Origin: Candidatus Saccharimonadota bacterium
GTDB lineage: Bacteria > Patescibacteriota > Saccharimonadia > Saccharimonadales > Saccharimonadaceae
Reading direction: 5' to 3'
DNA: 64,000 nt
Assembly (NCBI GenBank): GCA_017545485.1
Contig: JAFWMY010000014.1
Location: forward strand, 25,873-89,872
Below the pieces are notes generated by a model. It did not search any database. It worked only from the letters and a program-made list of their open reading frames with translations, and was not told the origin of the DNA. Numbering within the stretch: the first letter of the stretch is position 1; each line of letters starts with the position of its first letter. Below are positions 26,701 through 35,535 of the stretch, in pieces. The position numbers and the translations under genes were made by a program.

Positions 26701-29700
26701 CATTTATTCCAAGGTTGGTTTACAGCAGCGACTGGTGGCGAACAGATTAATTCCAGCACTGTTCCGTCTGGAGGTACTACTTATCATGCACAGTGGCTAA
26801 AAACTGTAGCTTTGGCAGAGCTTCAGCGTGATACGATTGCGGTTGAGCCAAGTGGAACTGCAAATATCGTAGTGACCAACTCCTCTGAACTTGAACCTTA
26901 TACATTTACATCAAATAATTCTTCAATTGCTACAGTTGACTCGGCGGGTGAAATAACTGGTGTCACTAATGGTACTACTACAATCACGATGACTGGCACC
27001 ACTTCCGGCGCTACGAAGACTATTACTGTAAATGTCACGACATTACTCCCAGTAACTCAGGCAATTATCGGAAATACCGATCTTACCACAACGGTGGGTG
27101 GACAAACTACTGTCATAGTTACTAACTCTGCCGAACTTGAGCCATACACCTTCTCTTCCAGTAACACTTCGATTGCAACTGTAGATGCTGCCGGCGTAAT
27201 TACTGGTGTGGGTTCTGGGACTACGAATATCATAATGACTGGTTCGAACTCTGGCCTTACTAAGACGCTTGAGGTAGAAATCACCGCTGCGCCCGTGACT
27301 ATGTATAATGTTACCTTTAATCCGAACGGCGGTTCGTTCAGTGACCCAAGTGATGCATCAAAACAGGTAGAAGACGGTACTGCAGTTGGAGCCTTACCGA
27401 CTCCGACTAAGGCTAATCATATGTTCTTTGGCTGGTACAAGGATGACGGCACGTTCTACCAGGAAGTTTATCCAGAGGAAATCATCGATGACGATGTGAC
27501 TTATTATGCGAAGTGGGTTGAGGATACTGCTAGTTTTCCGATTGTCTGGGCAGAAACTAATGCTTGTAACTTCAATGGAACGTCTAATCTAACTGGCGAC
27601 TATTGCCTTGAGGACGCTGTATCTGGCAACCCAATTGATAAGACGAAGTATTACATTGATACTGCCGTCCAGCTATTTACGCAGGCGAATTTCCAGAAAG
27701 ACTTTGAAGTTGGGCTCAATATCGTGTCATATGATGGTAGCAGTTCAGTAAATCAAGCTACATTTGTAACTTCTAAGGCAGAGAACTTGTCTGGTTGGCC
27801 AGGATTTACTCTCAGAAGAAGCGGTTCCAGCGCTAACCTTGAGCTGACTGAGAGGTTTAGCATGAATTCTCAAGCTGTTTCCGCACCGCTTGTTGCTATA
27901 AGTAGTGTAAATCAGGTAAGAATTGCAAGAATTGGTGAAAAGATATACTACTCATGGAATGGTGCAGCCTATACGCTCCTACAAGATATTTCCGCAAATA
28001 CTACGCGCTTTGATACTAATGTGTGGTTCGGCGCTACATTAAACTCCGCCGGTACTGGCTCGCAGCGACCGATTTATGCAACACTTACTGATATGTATGT
28101 CAGACTTGGTGTACCTACTGATTACGTAATTGAACTTGATGTTAATGATGGTTCGATGAGCGAGCCAAGTAGCTTTACAGTTATAATTGGCGATGAACTA
28201 GGGACCTTGCCGACTCCAACTCCGCCAAACGAAAACTATACCTTTGTTGGATGGTTTGATGAATCGGTTTCGCCAGCCGTCCAGGTTACTTCTACCACAA
28301 GGCCAGATGGTAATAAGAAATATATAGCTCATTATTCATACGATTCGTCTGATGAGCCGGTGATATTTAATATAGCAAATAATGCTCTTCAAGGATATCA
28401 GACCCTCATTAACAGTTGGGTGCCAAGTCCAATCAATATTACTATATTTAATGAAGACTCACCTATTAACGATTCAACCTGGGGCGACACAAGTGAACTT
28501 AGCGAAAAACAATTCTGGGAAGGTATAAAAGGCAATTTTGAAAATAATCTATGTTCAATACCTAGTTATGGTGATGCCACCAAACCTTTAAGTTCACTTA
28601 CCGCTTGGGGAAATGGTTCGAATGATTGTTCAAAACCAAAGGCTTATGACACCAAAATTGGCGCAGCACTTAATGTCTACCTTGACGATGAAAATGGTGC
28701 TCAAGTTGCATATGCTAACGCAACGAATGGCATCATACATAACATGATTCCTGGCCAGACATATTATTGGGAGAAAGCAGATGATAGCACGGTCTATGGC
28801 TATGTGACAGCTACCTCTGTAAATGGTAGAAGACCAATTGAGCTTAGCGCAAATCGCAATACTCGTGACCTTGGTGGTTTGCCAGTGACCTATACAGATA
28901 GTAACAATCAGACTGTAACAGGTACACTGGCTTATGGTAGATTATTCCGCGGTGAAAGACTATGGAATACTCCAGCAACCGAACTATATAATCTAGGCAT
29001 CAATAAACAGTATGATGTAGGCGATCCTACCGAATATGCGAATGATACGAAACTCAGTGATTATAAATGGGATCCGGTAATTCATTACAATTTTGACTAT
29101 CATTCTGGGGATGAAGATAATGCTTCATCTAATTATATGAAGGCCTGGACGGCTGTAACTGATATCATGACAGATATCACAAGTGCTAATAATCCAAAGA
29201 ATATTTATTTCCATTGTCGTGTTGGCGCTGATCGTACTGGTACAACAGCATATCTGCTTGAAGGTTTGCTCGGTGTACCCGATGAGGCAAGGTATGAGGA
29301 ATATGAGCTTACAAATCTGTCTGGTTTTTATGATAGAACTAGATATTATAAGCAGAAAACTAGCACTAATAACTTGAAGTTTGTCTTCATGATGGAATAT
29401 GTAAAAACTAATGCAGATATTCTTAACTGGTATATGAGTAACCCAGACTCTGACATGAATTTGGTACAAGCCTTTAGGTCGGCGATGACGGTGCTATCTT
29501 CTTCACAAAATTCTTCTCAATCTAATTCTCAATCTAATTCTCAGAGTTTTAATACAAATACAGCGAACAGGAGTAATGCTGCCATATCTGATGATATGAG
29601 CAATTCCGACAGTTCCAAAGATGCTTACTCTGGGTACGAAGCCCCTCTTGGCGTAACTACGAGATACAACAACACGAGCAACGATACTAATTCGGAGTTC

Positions 29701-29790
29701 TCCCCTGCGGGTCTAATCGCATTGGCTGTCGTTGCGGTTGCTTCTACTGCTATGACTTCTTATGCTTTGGCTAAAGAAGACGAAGAATAA
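23752..29790 (+). CDS. Giant repeat surface protein with C-terminal tyrosine-phosphatase domain
   Basis: 2012 residues. Signal/membrane segment at about 10-33. Domain order by eye: beta-rich N-terminal module (37-190), InlB-type repeat (200-300), lectin-like module (300-500), InlB repeat (507-577), Ig-like BIG2 (578-660), InlB repeat (661-733), Cys-containing module (734-940), InlB repeat (947-1017), two BIG2 (1020-1180), InlB repeat (1184-1255), second lectin-like module (1262-1460), InlB repeat (1460-1530). Then comes a phosphatase domain (about 1690-1910) with NRNTRDLGG, YGRLFRGERL and the P-loop HCRVGADRTGTTAY, i.e. Cys-x5-Arg, matching the Y_phosphatase3 family. A Ser/Asn-rich linker and a C-terminal membrane helix (1984-2007) follow, with an acidic end; no LPXTG is seen. 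It is probably displayed on the surface. What it dephosphorylates is unknown. Confidence 0.85.
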   Translation: MRLAKRYKEVFCVFCLAVIAGIFVNSNSVFGIAKQSTISVSLQSGTLALQLAPTPEGVFGESSSATISVTTDNYTGYNLSLVSSSGTSLVNANDVEVESISSNVTAQAFATNSAYNNKWGFKPSQYVSSSGGVDTVVNNTDFVPAPSGDGLMIDKTSAANSVANTYSLSFGARADTTLPAGSYSGTYVLVAIANSIVFNVTYDDNTTDVVTNMPTPNPQVTSIDGGTPVADSYVTLSDAVPVRNEKKFAGWCDVATTPDSTTGDDTCSGTLYQASDNLPVDQTAGPNITLYAVWVDTLFPIVWNQMGACTFNGATNGNITGSECEDYWDVRFIDTEVPLYSQANFSKDYEIHFTIDHYLPSEQVDYYGSEDNGQQTFVNDKLGSNAGDKKAPGVVVRRNGGSNIDINSKYSDAQISAPHNYQQVSDVSVFRLDGTMYYSLNGGPLIFLQNLPSNYSQFFGLHTWFGAYPRDDCTGDDYVCTSAKRILQGTLSNMYIRLGEYSDDDVHTINFKKNDGTTANETTYLIKDGGSITTLPSAPTYTNHIFQGWFTAQTGGTEVTTSTVPTASTDYYAHWLGTVAIADITTTQIALQPGNSETIIITNSSELEPYEFSSSNPSVATVNQNTGEVTAVTAGTTTITITGTISGETKTVPVTVAGQTYNVYFDSQGGSAVSPNPVEVGDGGMINPLPTSIKANSELEGWYTEPNGGGTKLTTAIVFVSNTPKQYYANWVEQHYVCKPATSLHVEPCTRTSAGCSAAGYTNKDITYGSLIQQGATSLVAGNAMTCDINADGYFDEADERFYYLTDVGDNAALIYYKSINNNENLWNDALTLLPTSSTTGWTNPHLVTFGTGDYNGKVARYMSYNEARATCNNTTNNFGTGGKCVYILEQSNFAYTDIRDGYWLGSTNNSRVHTSSRGITSNSTRNGVRPVIEVPMDYVSLHVQAQFDITFDPHNGDSTTTVTIDEGDSLSTNIPANPTYTDHLFQGWFTAATGGEQINSSTVPSGGTTYHAQWLKTVALAELQRDTIAVEPSGTANIVVTNSSELEPYTFTSNNSSIATVDSAGEITGVTNGTTTITMTGTTSGATKTITVNVTTLLPVTQAIIGNTDLTTTVGGQTTVIVTNSAELEPYTFSSSNTSIATVDAAGVITGVGSGTTNIIMTGSNSGLTKTLEVEITAAPVTMYNVTFNPNGGSFSDPSDASKQVEDGTAVGALPTPTKANHMFFGWYKDDGTFYQEVYPEEIIDDDVTYYAKWVEDTASFPIVWAETNACNFNGTSNLTGDYCLEDAVSGNPIDKTKYYIDTAVQLFTQANFQKDFEVGLNIVSYDGSSSVNQATFVTSKAENLSGWPGFTLRRSGSSANLELTERFSMNSQAVSAPLVAISSVNQVRIARIGEKIYYSWNGAAYTLLQDISANTTRFDTNVWFGATLNSAGTGSQRPIYATLTDMYVRLGVPTDYVIELDVNDGSMSEPSSFTVIIGDELGTLPTPTPPNENYTFVGWFDESVSPAVQVTSTTRPDGNKKYIAHYSYDSSDEPVIFNIANNALQGYQTLINSWVPSPINITIFNEDSPINDSTWGDTSELSEKQFWEGIKGNFENNLCSIPSYGDATKPLSSLTAWGNGSNDCSKPKAYDTKIGAALNVYLDDENGAQVAYANATNGIIHNMIPGQTYYWEKADDSTVYGYVTATSVNGRRPIELSANRNTRDLGGLPVTYTDSNNQTVTGTLAYGRLFRGERLWNTPATELYNLGINKQYDVGDPTEYANDTKLSDYKWDPVIHYNFDYHSGDEDNASSNYMKAWTAVTDIMTDITSANNPKNIYFHCRVGADRTGTTAYLLEGLLGVPDEARYEEYELTNLSGFYDRTRYYKQKTSTNNLKFVFMMEYVKTNADILNWYMSNPDSDMNLVQAFRSAMTVLSSSQNSSQSNSQSNSQSFNTNTANRSNAAISDDMSNSDSSKDAYSGYEAPLGVTTRYNNTSNDTNSEFSPAGLIALAVVAVASTAMTSYALAKEDEE

Positions 29791-29812
29791 TGTATGATAT
29801 AATTAATTTATT

Positions 29813-30946
29813 ATGGAAATATTTTTAGGTGTTTTGGGGGTAATAATAGTAATACTATTGATTATTGCAATTGTTCTTTTGCTTCATAAAAATTCTGACA
29901 CGGGTGATAAAGATAGTTTTAAGGCGATGGAAGAACGTTTAATTCGTGTTGAAGGTGAAGTTGGTAAAATTAATCCCGCCATTGACCGCAATTTTCGTGA
30001 AAACCGTAAAGAAATTGCTGAAAACTTAGAGCGGTTACAGACTGGCAATGAAAAAAAGCTGGAAGAAATGCGTGAAACGGTAGATGAAAAACTAAAAGCT
30101 TCTGTAGAAAAAAGGTTTAATGAAAGTTTTAAATCTATCTCTACTCAGTTGACGCAAGTTTACCAAGGTCTCGGCGAAGTAAAGAATATGACTTCTGAAG
30201 TAGGAAATCTTAAAAAAGTGATGGAAGGCGTAAAAACGCGCGGTATTTATGGTGAGGTGCAACTTGGCGCTATTATTGAGGATGTTTTAAATAAATCACA
30301 ATACGAGGAAAATGCTATTACAAAAAAAGGGAGTAGCGATAGAGTTGAATTTGCAATTAAAATGCCTGGAAAAGATCCAGATAGTCTTGTTTTCTTGCCA
30401 ATTGACAGTAAGTTTCCTGTGGAAAACTATTCTCGTTTAATTTCTGCTTATGAGAATGGCGATAAAACCGAGATTGATAAATATTCTAAGGCTCTTGCAT
30501 CAGATGTAAAAGAACAAGCAAAGAAGATCTCTGCAAAATATTTGGATCCACCGATGACGACTGATTTTGGGATTATGTTTGTGCCGACAGAGTCTTTATA
30601 TGCTGAAATTTTGAGAATCCCTGGTCTTTCAGATGAAATTAGGCAAAAACATCATGTTTCTATTACCAGCCCTTCTACTTTACCTGTTGCTCTCAATGGA
30701 CTTCTGATGGGTTTTAAGACTGTAGCAATTGAAAAACGCTCTGCTGAGGTTTGGCAAACATTAGGCGCAGTAAAAACTCAGTTTGGAAAGTTTTCTGATT
30801 TACTAGAAGGTGTTCAGAAAAAATTGCAGGAATCTGCCAATAAAATTGAATCTGCAAAAACTACTTCTCGTCAGATTGAGAAAAAGCTAAAAAACGTAGA
30901 AGAATTACCAGAATCAGAATCGGTTAAGATGATTGGGGAAGTATAG
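29813..30946 (+). CDS. rmuC: DNA recombination protein RmuC
   Basis: 377 residues. N-terminal membrane helix (about 3-23), a coiled-coil region (about 35-140), then the conserved RmuC nuclease-like core: RGIYGEVQLGAIIEDVL, LPIDSKFPVENYSRL, TTDFGIMFVPTESLYAEIL and NGLLMGFKTVAIEKRS. RmuC proteins limit DNA inversion and recombination; the core is related to restriction-type nucleases. TATAAT lies at 29798-29803, nine bases before the ATG, without a ribosome site. It converges on lepB with two bases between. Confidence 0.92.
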   Translation: MEIFLGVLGVIIVILLIIAIVLLLHKNSDTGDKDSFKAMEERLIRVEGEVGKINPAIDRNFRENRKEIAENLERLQTGNEKKLEEMRETVDEKLKASVEKRFNESFKSISTQLTQVYQGLGEVKNMTSEVGNLKKVMEGVKTRGIYGEVQLGAIIEDVLNKSQYEENAITKKGSSDRVEFAIKMPGKDPDSLVFLPIDSKFPVENYSRLISAYENGDKTEIDKYSKALASDVKEQAKKISAKYLDPPMTTDFGIMFVPTESLYAEILRIPGLSDEIRQKHHVSITSPSTLPVALNGLLMGFKTVAIEKRSAEVWQTLGAVKTQFGKFSDLLEGVQKKLQESANKIESAKTTSRQIEKKLKNVEELPESESVKMIGEV

Positions 30947-30948
30947 TT

Positions 30949-31617
30949 TTAAAATCCTCTCATTTTATCAAACGGGAAAAGTCGGAAGATAACCGGTCCG
31001 ATAATTCTACAATATGGGATTGTACCAAGACCGTTTCGCGAATCCCATGAATTATTGCCTTCACGATTATCGCCAGAAACGAATAATTCACCGTTAGGCA
31101 CCGTTGTATCAACTTCTCCGGAGGTTTTTTCTTTCGGACCATCTGTTTCAGACTTTCGCCACTCGGTGTCGTAAACAAAACCGTCAGGGTGTTCTTCATT
31201 ATAAATTGTCATAATGCCATCTTTGACTGTTACACGTTCACCTGGAAAAGCAATAACACGCTTAATAATATATTGATCACTGACATTTGACGGAACACTA
31301 CATGTCATAGGATTGGCAATTCCTTGTGCTTGATATTCTTTCACTTTCTCTTCATCCTCGTTTAAAAATACAATGATTTGACCACGTTCTGGTACATATT
31401 CTTGGCCGAAAAGATGAGCCCAGGAAACGGCCGCGCGGTTTACTATTACGCGGTCATCTTGATGTAGGGTATTTTCCATACTCCCGCCAACTACATTGTA
31501 TGAACGGTATATAAACGTATTTAAAAAGATGGTCCCAAGCACAATAACAATAATAAACCCACCTAAGCTTAAGATATCTTTAAGTAGTGGATGTTTTTGA
31601 AAAAATTTTGGTTCCAT
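30949..31617 (-). CDS. lepB: Signal peptidase I
   Basis: 222 residues. It cleaves signal peptides of exported proteins on the outer face of the membrane. One membrane helix (about 14-36), catalytic Ser46 in VVGGSMENTL and Lys119 in YIIKRVIAFPGERV; the C-terminal box is LFVSGDNREGNNSWDSRNGLG. TATAAT lies 7 bases before the ATG on the minus strand, so it is another probable leaderless gene. Confidence 0.95.
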   Translation of the reverse strand: MEPKFFQKHPLLKDILSLGGFIIVIVLGTIFLNTFIYRSYNVVGGSMENTLHQDDRVIVNRAAVSWAHLFGQEYVPERGQIIVFLNEDEEKVKEYQAQGIANPMTCSVPSNVSDQYIIKRVIAFPGERVTVKDGIMTIYNEEHPDGFVYDTEWRKSETDGPKEKTSGEVDTTVPNGELFVSGDNREGNNSWDSRNGLGTIPYCRIIGPVIFRLFPFDKMRGF

Positions 31618-31630
31618 AGCAATAATTATA
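31615..31630 (-). promoter_or_regulatory. -10 element 7 nt before lepB start (leaderless)
   Basis: On the minus strand TATAAT (31630-31625), seven bases, ATG at 31617-31615. Confidence 0.45.
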
Positions 31631-31728
31631 GCACAAATAGATGTTATGGTTTGTTTTTTTATCTGTTTTTTATGCTTGGTTATGTTAATTTTCAGTTTAG
31701 TTTAAGAAATCTGATATAATATACTTAT

Positions 31729-32511
31729 ATGGCAGATTATATTTTAGCAAGAAAGTCCAGAAACATTGCGAGTAATCTCGTTCATATCTTTTTGAATCTT
31801 TTGCTTGGTGTTGGGTCGGTAATTATTACTGTATTATCTGGAAGCCCCGTACTTGGTTTACTTTTGGTTTTGGTCGCAAAATGGCGTGTTTTTGCGGTAA
31901 GGGCTAGATATTTATGGTTAAACATTAAGTCAAATCTAGTAGATTTGATTGTTGGTTTTAGTGTCGTATTATTAACTTACTATGCTGGTACCTCTTTCTT
32001 AGCGGTTGATTTTATTCTGGCTATATTCTATTGTGTTTGGCTATTGTTTATAAAGCCACTATCCTCAGAAAACGCCACCTTAGCACAATCTTTAATTGCT
32101 GTATTCTTAGGAACTTCAGCGGCTGCAATTATGACTGCTGGGCTTAATTCTGTTTTGATAGTTTTACTTGAGTTTTTGATTGGTTATGCGGCTAGCCGTC
32201 ATGTTTTAGTTCAAAGTAGTGATAAAAACTTTACTTTGACTACACTAGTTTGTGGTTTAGTGTTTGCCGAAGTTGCTTGGTTATGTGATTCATGGGCTAT
32301 CGTCTATACCTTTGGTGCTTCTGGTATACGTATTCCTCAGGTTGCAATCATTTTAACTATCTTTGCTTTTGTGTATAACTATGCAAGGCAGGCTATGATT
32401 AAATATCAAGACGACTTTAGGTTTAAACATATTCTTGGCCCGGTGGTTTTTGGCGCGCTATTAGTTGGTATTATTGTTATATTTTTTAGTAACCCAATTT
32501 TTAATATTTAA
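31729..32511 (+). CDS. Integral membrane protein of unknown function
   Basis: 260 residues, mostly hydrophobic, about seven or eight membrane helices. Features seen are RYLWLNIKSNLVDLIVG near residue 60, GYAASRHVLVQSSDK in a loop near 160 and YNYARQAMIKYQDDFRFKH near 220. No family was recognised. It lies 8 bases before htrA on the same strand, so the two are probably one operon. TATAAT ends 8 bases before its ATG. A role in envelope quality control with HtrA would be a guess. Confidence 0.65.
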   Translation: MADYILARKSRNIASNLVHIFLNLLLGVGSVIITVLSGSPVLGLLLVLVAKWRVFAVRARYLWLNIKSNLVDLIVGFSVVLLTYYAGTSFLAVDFILAIFYCVWLLFIKPLSSENATLAQSLIAVFLGTSAAAIMTAGLNSVLIVLLEFLIGYAASRHVLVQSSDKNFTLTTLVCGLVFAEVAWLCDSWAIVYTFGASGIRIPQVAIILTIFAFVYNYARQAMIKYQDDFRFKHILGPVVFGALLVGIIVIFFSNPIFNI

Positions 32512-32519
32512 GGAGGAAA

Positions 32520-33713
32520 ATGGAAAATCAATCAAAGGGCGAAATTGTTGAAGCAGAAAAAAACAATAAAACGGAGGCGCGGTCTGAAACTCCGAAAAGC
32601 AATGGTTACAGAGCAATAATTGCTTTATCTATTGTCGCTATGTTTTTGGGGGCTGGAGGCTTGGTATTTGGCTTGATGGCATATGAAAAATCATCTACAC
32701 CGATAACTTTCCTAGGTGGTGGTACAGATGGCAATTCTGCAAACTTTAAAGAAGGTTCAATTGCAGATATAGCTGATAAAGTTTCAAAGAGCGTAGTATC
32801 AATTGTCACTTCTACGGTAACGAAGAACTATTTTGGGCAGGATTATTCTTCTTCGGCTGCAGGCACAGGTGTAATTGCAACTGCTGATGGCTATGTTATT
32901 ACTAATAAACACGTGATTAATGGTGCAACCAAAGTTACTGTGATTTTGGATGACGGTACGATTTATGAAGATGTTGAAGTCGTTGCAACTGATCCACTAG
33001 ATGACATCGCTTATCTCAAGATTAAAGATGTTTCAGATTTAACACCTGCTACGCTTGGAGACTCTAAGACAATTAGCGTTGGGCAACAGGTAATTGCTAT
33101 TGGAAATGCTCTCGGTGAATATCAAAATACTGTTACTTCTGGTATTATATCTGGAACTGGACGTTCTATCACAGCATCAGATGGTTCTGGATATAATGTA
33201 GAAACCTTAACTGATATGATTCAGACAGATGCAGCAATCAACTCTGGTAATTCCGGAGGCCCTCTCGTAAATGCAGCCGGTGAAGTAATTGGTATAAATA
33301 CTGCTACTTCTACTTCTGCCGAGAATATGGGTTTTGCCATTCCAATTTCTTCTGTTAAAGGTATGCTTAACCAGCTTATAGAGACTGGTAAAGCTGAAAG
33401 AGCTTATATTGGTGTTTATACAATGCAAGTAACACCTGAAGTTGCAAAAGCATATCAATTGCCGGTCTCGGCTGGAGAATACATTTATAATTCTTCTTTG
33501 TATTCTGCTATTGTAAAAGATTCTCCGGCGGCTAAAGCTGGACTTAAAGATAAAGATATTGTTACGGCGATTAATGGAGTTAAAATTGGTACTTCTGGAA
33601 CTTTATCTGACTTAATCGGAGAATATAAGCCTGGTGATACCGTCCAACTTACCGTGATTCGCGAAGGGAAGGAAATTGCTGTGAACGTTACCTTAGGGGC
33701 GTACAAAAAGTAG
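32520..33713 (+). CDS. HtrA/DegP-type serine protease
   Basis: 397 residues. Membrane helix at about 31-54, then a trypsin-like protease domain with His131 (ITNKHVING), Asp162 (DPLDDIAYLKI) and Ser245 (NSGNSGGPLV), and one PDZ domain (about 290-395: AYIGVYTMQVTPEVA, SPAAKAGLKDKDIVTAINGV). HtrA proteins degrade misfolded or unneeded envelope proteins outside the membrane. AGGAGGAAA immediately precedes the ATG. The 3' end overlaps prmC on the other strand by 21 bases, and its terminator lies inside prmC. Confidence 0.95.
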   Translation: MENQSKGEIVEAEKNNKTEARSETPKSNGYRAIIALSIVAMFLGAGGLVFGLMAYEKSSTPITFLGGGTDGNSANFKEGSIADIADKVSKSVVSIVTSTVTKNYFGQDYSSSAAGTGVIATADGYVITNKHVINGATKVTVILDDGTIYEDVEVVATDPLDDIAYLKIKDVSDLTPATLGDSKTISVGQQVIAIGNALGEYQNTVTSGIISGTGRSITASDGSGYNVETLTDMIQTDAAINSGNSGGPLVNAAGEVIGINTATSTSAENMGFAIPISSVKGMLNQLIETGKAERAYIGVYTMQVTPEVAKAYQLPVSAGEYIYNSSLYSAIVKDSPAAKAGLKDKDIVTAINGVKIGTSGTLSDLIGEYKPGDTVQLTVIREGKEIAVNVTLGAYKK

Positions 33714-34379
33714 AATATAACCGCGGGTTTTGGCATGTCTAAAACCCGCTTTTTTTGTATATTCTATTATTTCTTGATGTTGGCAGGGGTCAGATTCTAA
33801 AATTAGATATTTTGTTTGCCTGTCTGCTGTTTGTTTAACTAACTCCTTTATGAGAGCGAGGCCATGGTCTTCAGCATAAAGGGCTATTCTCGGCTCGTAG
33901 CTTAATGATTCTTTGTTTAGCCAGTTCCAATCTTCGTCAACATAAGGCAAATTTGCAACTATTACATCAGGGGTAAACTTGACATTATCAAGTAAGTGTG
34001 ATATAATGAAATTTATAGATGCGCTATGTTTTGTAGCGTTTTTTTGTGCTATTTGAAGGGCATTTTCTGAAATATCGCTGGCGTATACTTTCGCATCTCG
34101 GAGTTCTTTTTTAATTGTTATGGCAATACAGCCAGAACCAGTACCGACGTCTAGAATAATTGGATTATCTGGTAACTGTTTTTTTGGCGCTTTTACTCCC
34201 GGAAGGTAAGATTTGCCTGCAAGGGATAAAACCATATCTATTATTTGTTCTGTTTCTGGACGAGGGATTAAAACATCTGGCGTAACGATATAATCTCGGC
34301 CATAGAAATCTTGAACACCTCTTATATACGCCTCTGGCATACTTGGTTGGGTGCTTTTATTTTTGGAGGTCACGCTCAT
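33693..34379 (-). CDS. prmC: Release factor glutamine methyltransferase (short PrmC)
   Basis: 228 residues against the usual 270-290. It methylates the glutamine of the GGQ motif in release factors. [35 protein letters not shown] and the catalytic NLPYVDE (an NPPY variant with Leu) are present. The N-terminal helical domain that recognises the release factor is largely missing. The start overlaps prfA by 23 bases, so prfA-prmC is the common gene pair. The 3' end overlaps htrA by 21 bases and holds the htrA terminator in antisense. Confidence 0.88.
   Translation of the reverse strand: MSVTSKNKSTQPSMPEAYIRGVQDFYGRDYIVTPDVLIPRPETEQIIDMVLSLAGKSYLPGVKAPKKQLPDNPIILDVGTGSGCIAITIKKELRDAKVYASDISENALQIAQKNATKHSASINFIISHLLDNVKFTPDVIVANLPYVDEDWNWLNKESLSYEPRIALYAEDHGLALIKELVKQTADRQTKYLILESDPCQHQEIIEYTKKAGFRHAKTRGYILLFVRP
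33722..33758 (+). terminator. Terminator of htrA within the prmC 3' end
   Basis: GCGGGTTTT (33723-33731) and AAAACCCGC (33741-33749) form a nine-pair stem followed by seven T. The bases also encode the end of prmC on the other strand. Confidence 0.82.
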
Positions 34380-35394
34380 GTTTTACTAGTTCATGGATTA
34401 TATCATCTATATCGCCATCCATTACGGCAGGGATATTGGAGCGGGAATAATGGATACGATGATCAGTGACGCGATCTTGTGGGAAGTTATAGGTGCGGAT
34501 TTTCTCGGAGCGGTCGCCTGTACCGATGAGCGATTTGCGAGCCTCAGAAGCGTTTTTTAGCTCTTCTTCTTTTTTACGTTCTAAGAGTCTAGAACGGAGA
34601 ATGTTCATTGCCTTAATGCGATTTTGTTGTTGCGAACGTTCGTCTTGCATAGCTACAACTATTCCTGTTGGTAAATGCGTGATACGAACTGCAGAATCTG
34701 TAGTGTTCACACCTTGGCCGCCATGGCCACCAGAACGATAAATATCAATACGTAAATCTTCAGGGTTGATTTCTAAATCTTGCTCGTCCGCTTCTGGGAG
34801 AACTGCTACGGTCACTGTTGAGGTATGGATTCGGCCTTGCGATTCAGTTACTGGGATACGTTGAACACGATGAACTCCGCCCTCAAATTTTAGCTGTCCA
34901 TATGAATTATCGCCGGAAATTTTGAAAATTACCTCTTTCATGCCACCGGCTTCATTTTCGTTTTTACTGATTAATTCTGATTTAAGAGAGTGTTTTTCAG
35001 CATATTTTAGATATAGACGATATAATTCGCTAGCGAATAAGCTAGCTTCGTCTCCGCCGGCGCCAGCACGAATTTCTATAATGGCGGGCTTATCATCAGA
35101 AGGATCACGGGGGATGAGTAGTTCTTCAAGTCTAGCTGTGTCTGAATTAATAGACGCTTTTAATGTTTCGGCATCTTCTCTAGCGATTTCACCTAGTTCT
35201 GGGTCAGTGATTAATGATTCAGCTTCTTTTAATTTTGCTTTATTTTGGTTAATAGTATCATTTAGCTCGTTAATTTCACGTAAAAGAGTAGCGCGTTTTG
35301 CTTTTTCAGCAAAGTCAGGAGATGAAAAAGCATCAGGTTTTGCCAAAAAACTTTCGGTCTCTTGTAGCTCTTGTTTTAAATTCTCTAGATTCAT
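34357..35394 (-). CDS. prfA: Peptide chain release factor 1
   Basis: 345 residues from the ATG at 35394, chosen because it lies 6 bases after a TATAAT and matches the family start [10 protein letters not shown]; a longer reading to 35424 would run into the tRNA. RF1 reads UAA and UAG. It has the GGQ motif in [10 protein letters not shown] (about 221-230) and the region around [18 protein letters not shown]. The downstream prmC overlaps it. Confidence 0.96.
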   Translation of the reverse strand: MNLENLKQELQETESFLAKPDAFSSPDFAEKAKRATLLREINELNDTINQNKAKLKEAESLITDPELGEIAREDAETLKASINSDTARLEELLIPRDPSDDKPAIIEIRAGAGGDEASLFASELYRLYLKYAEKHSLKSELISKNENEAGGMKEVIFKISGDNSYGQLKFEGGVHRVQRIPVTESQGRIHTSTVTVAVLPEADEQDLEINPEDLRIDIYRSGGHGGQGVNTTDSAVRITHLPTGIVVAMQDERSQQQNRIKAMNILRSRLLERKKEEELKNASEARKSLIGTGDRSEKIRTYNFPQDRVTDHRIHYSRSNIPAVMDGDIDDIIHELVKHERDLQK

Positions 35395-35396
35395 GG

Positions 35397-35406
35397 TATA
35401 ATTATA
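35397..35406. promoter_or_regulatory. Symmetric -10 element TATAATTATA shared by prfA and tRNA-Val
   Basis: The palindrome TATAATTATA gives a TATAAT on each strand. On the minus strand it ends 6 bases before the prfA ATG; on the plus strand it ends 14 bases before tRNA-Val. Only 22 bases separate the two genes. Confidence 0.6.
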
Positions 35407-35416
35407 GCATATTTTT

Positions 35417-35493
35417 GGACCCATAGCTCAGTTGGCTAGAGCGTACGATTCACATTCGTAAGGTCGCAGGTTCGAGCCCTGCTGGGTCCACCA
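35417..35493 (+). tRNA. tRNA-Val(CAC)
   Basis: 77 bases with CCA. GGACCCA pairs with TGGGTCC; the stem TACGA, loop TTCACAT and stem TCGTA give anticodon CAC for GUG. The T arm GCAGG-TTCGAGC-CCTGC is intact. Confidence 0.95.
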
Positions 35494-35519
35494 TTTTTAT
35501 TATATAGCTTAGAATTTGA

Positions 35520-35535
35520 TATAATATATCTTATG
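35520..35535 (+). promoter_or_regulatory. -10 element 7 nt before iscU start (leaderless)
   Basis: TATAAT at 35520-35525, seven bases, then ATG at 35533; no ribosome site. Confidence 0.45.

Noticed and set aside
30949..31199. Several antisense open frames such as 530-760, 18340-18846 and 34922-35401
   Set aside because: They lie opposite strongly supported genes, have no ribosome site or family motif, and reflect codon bias.
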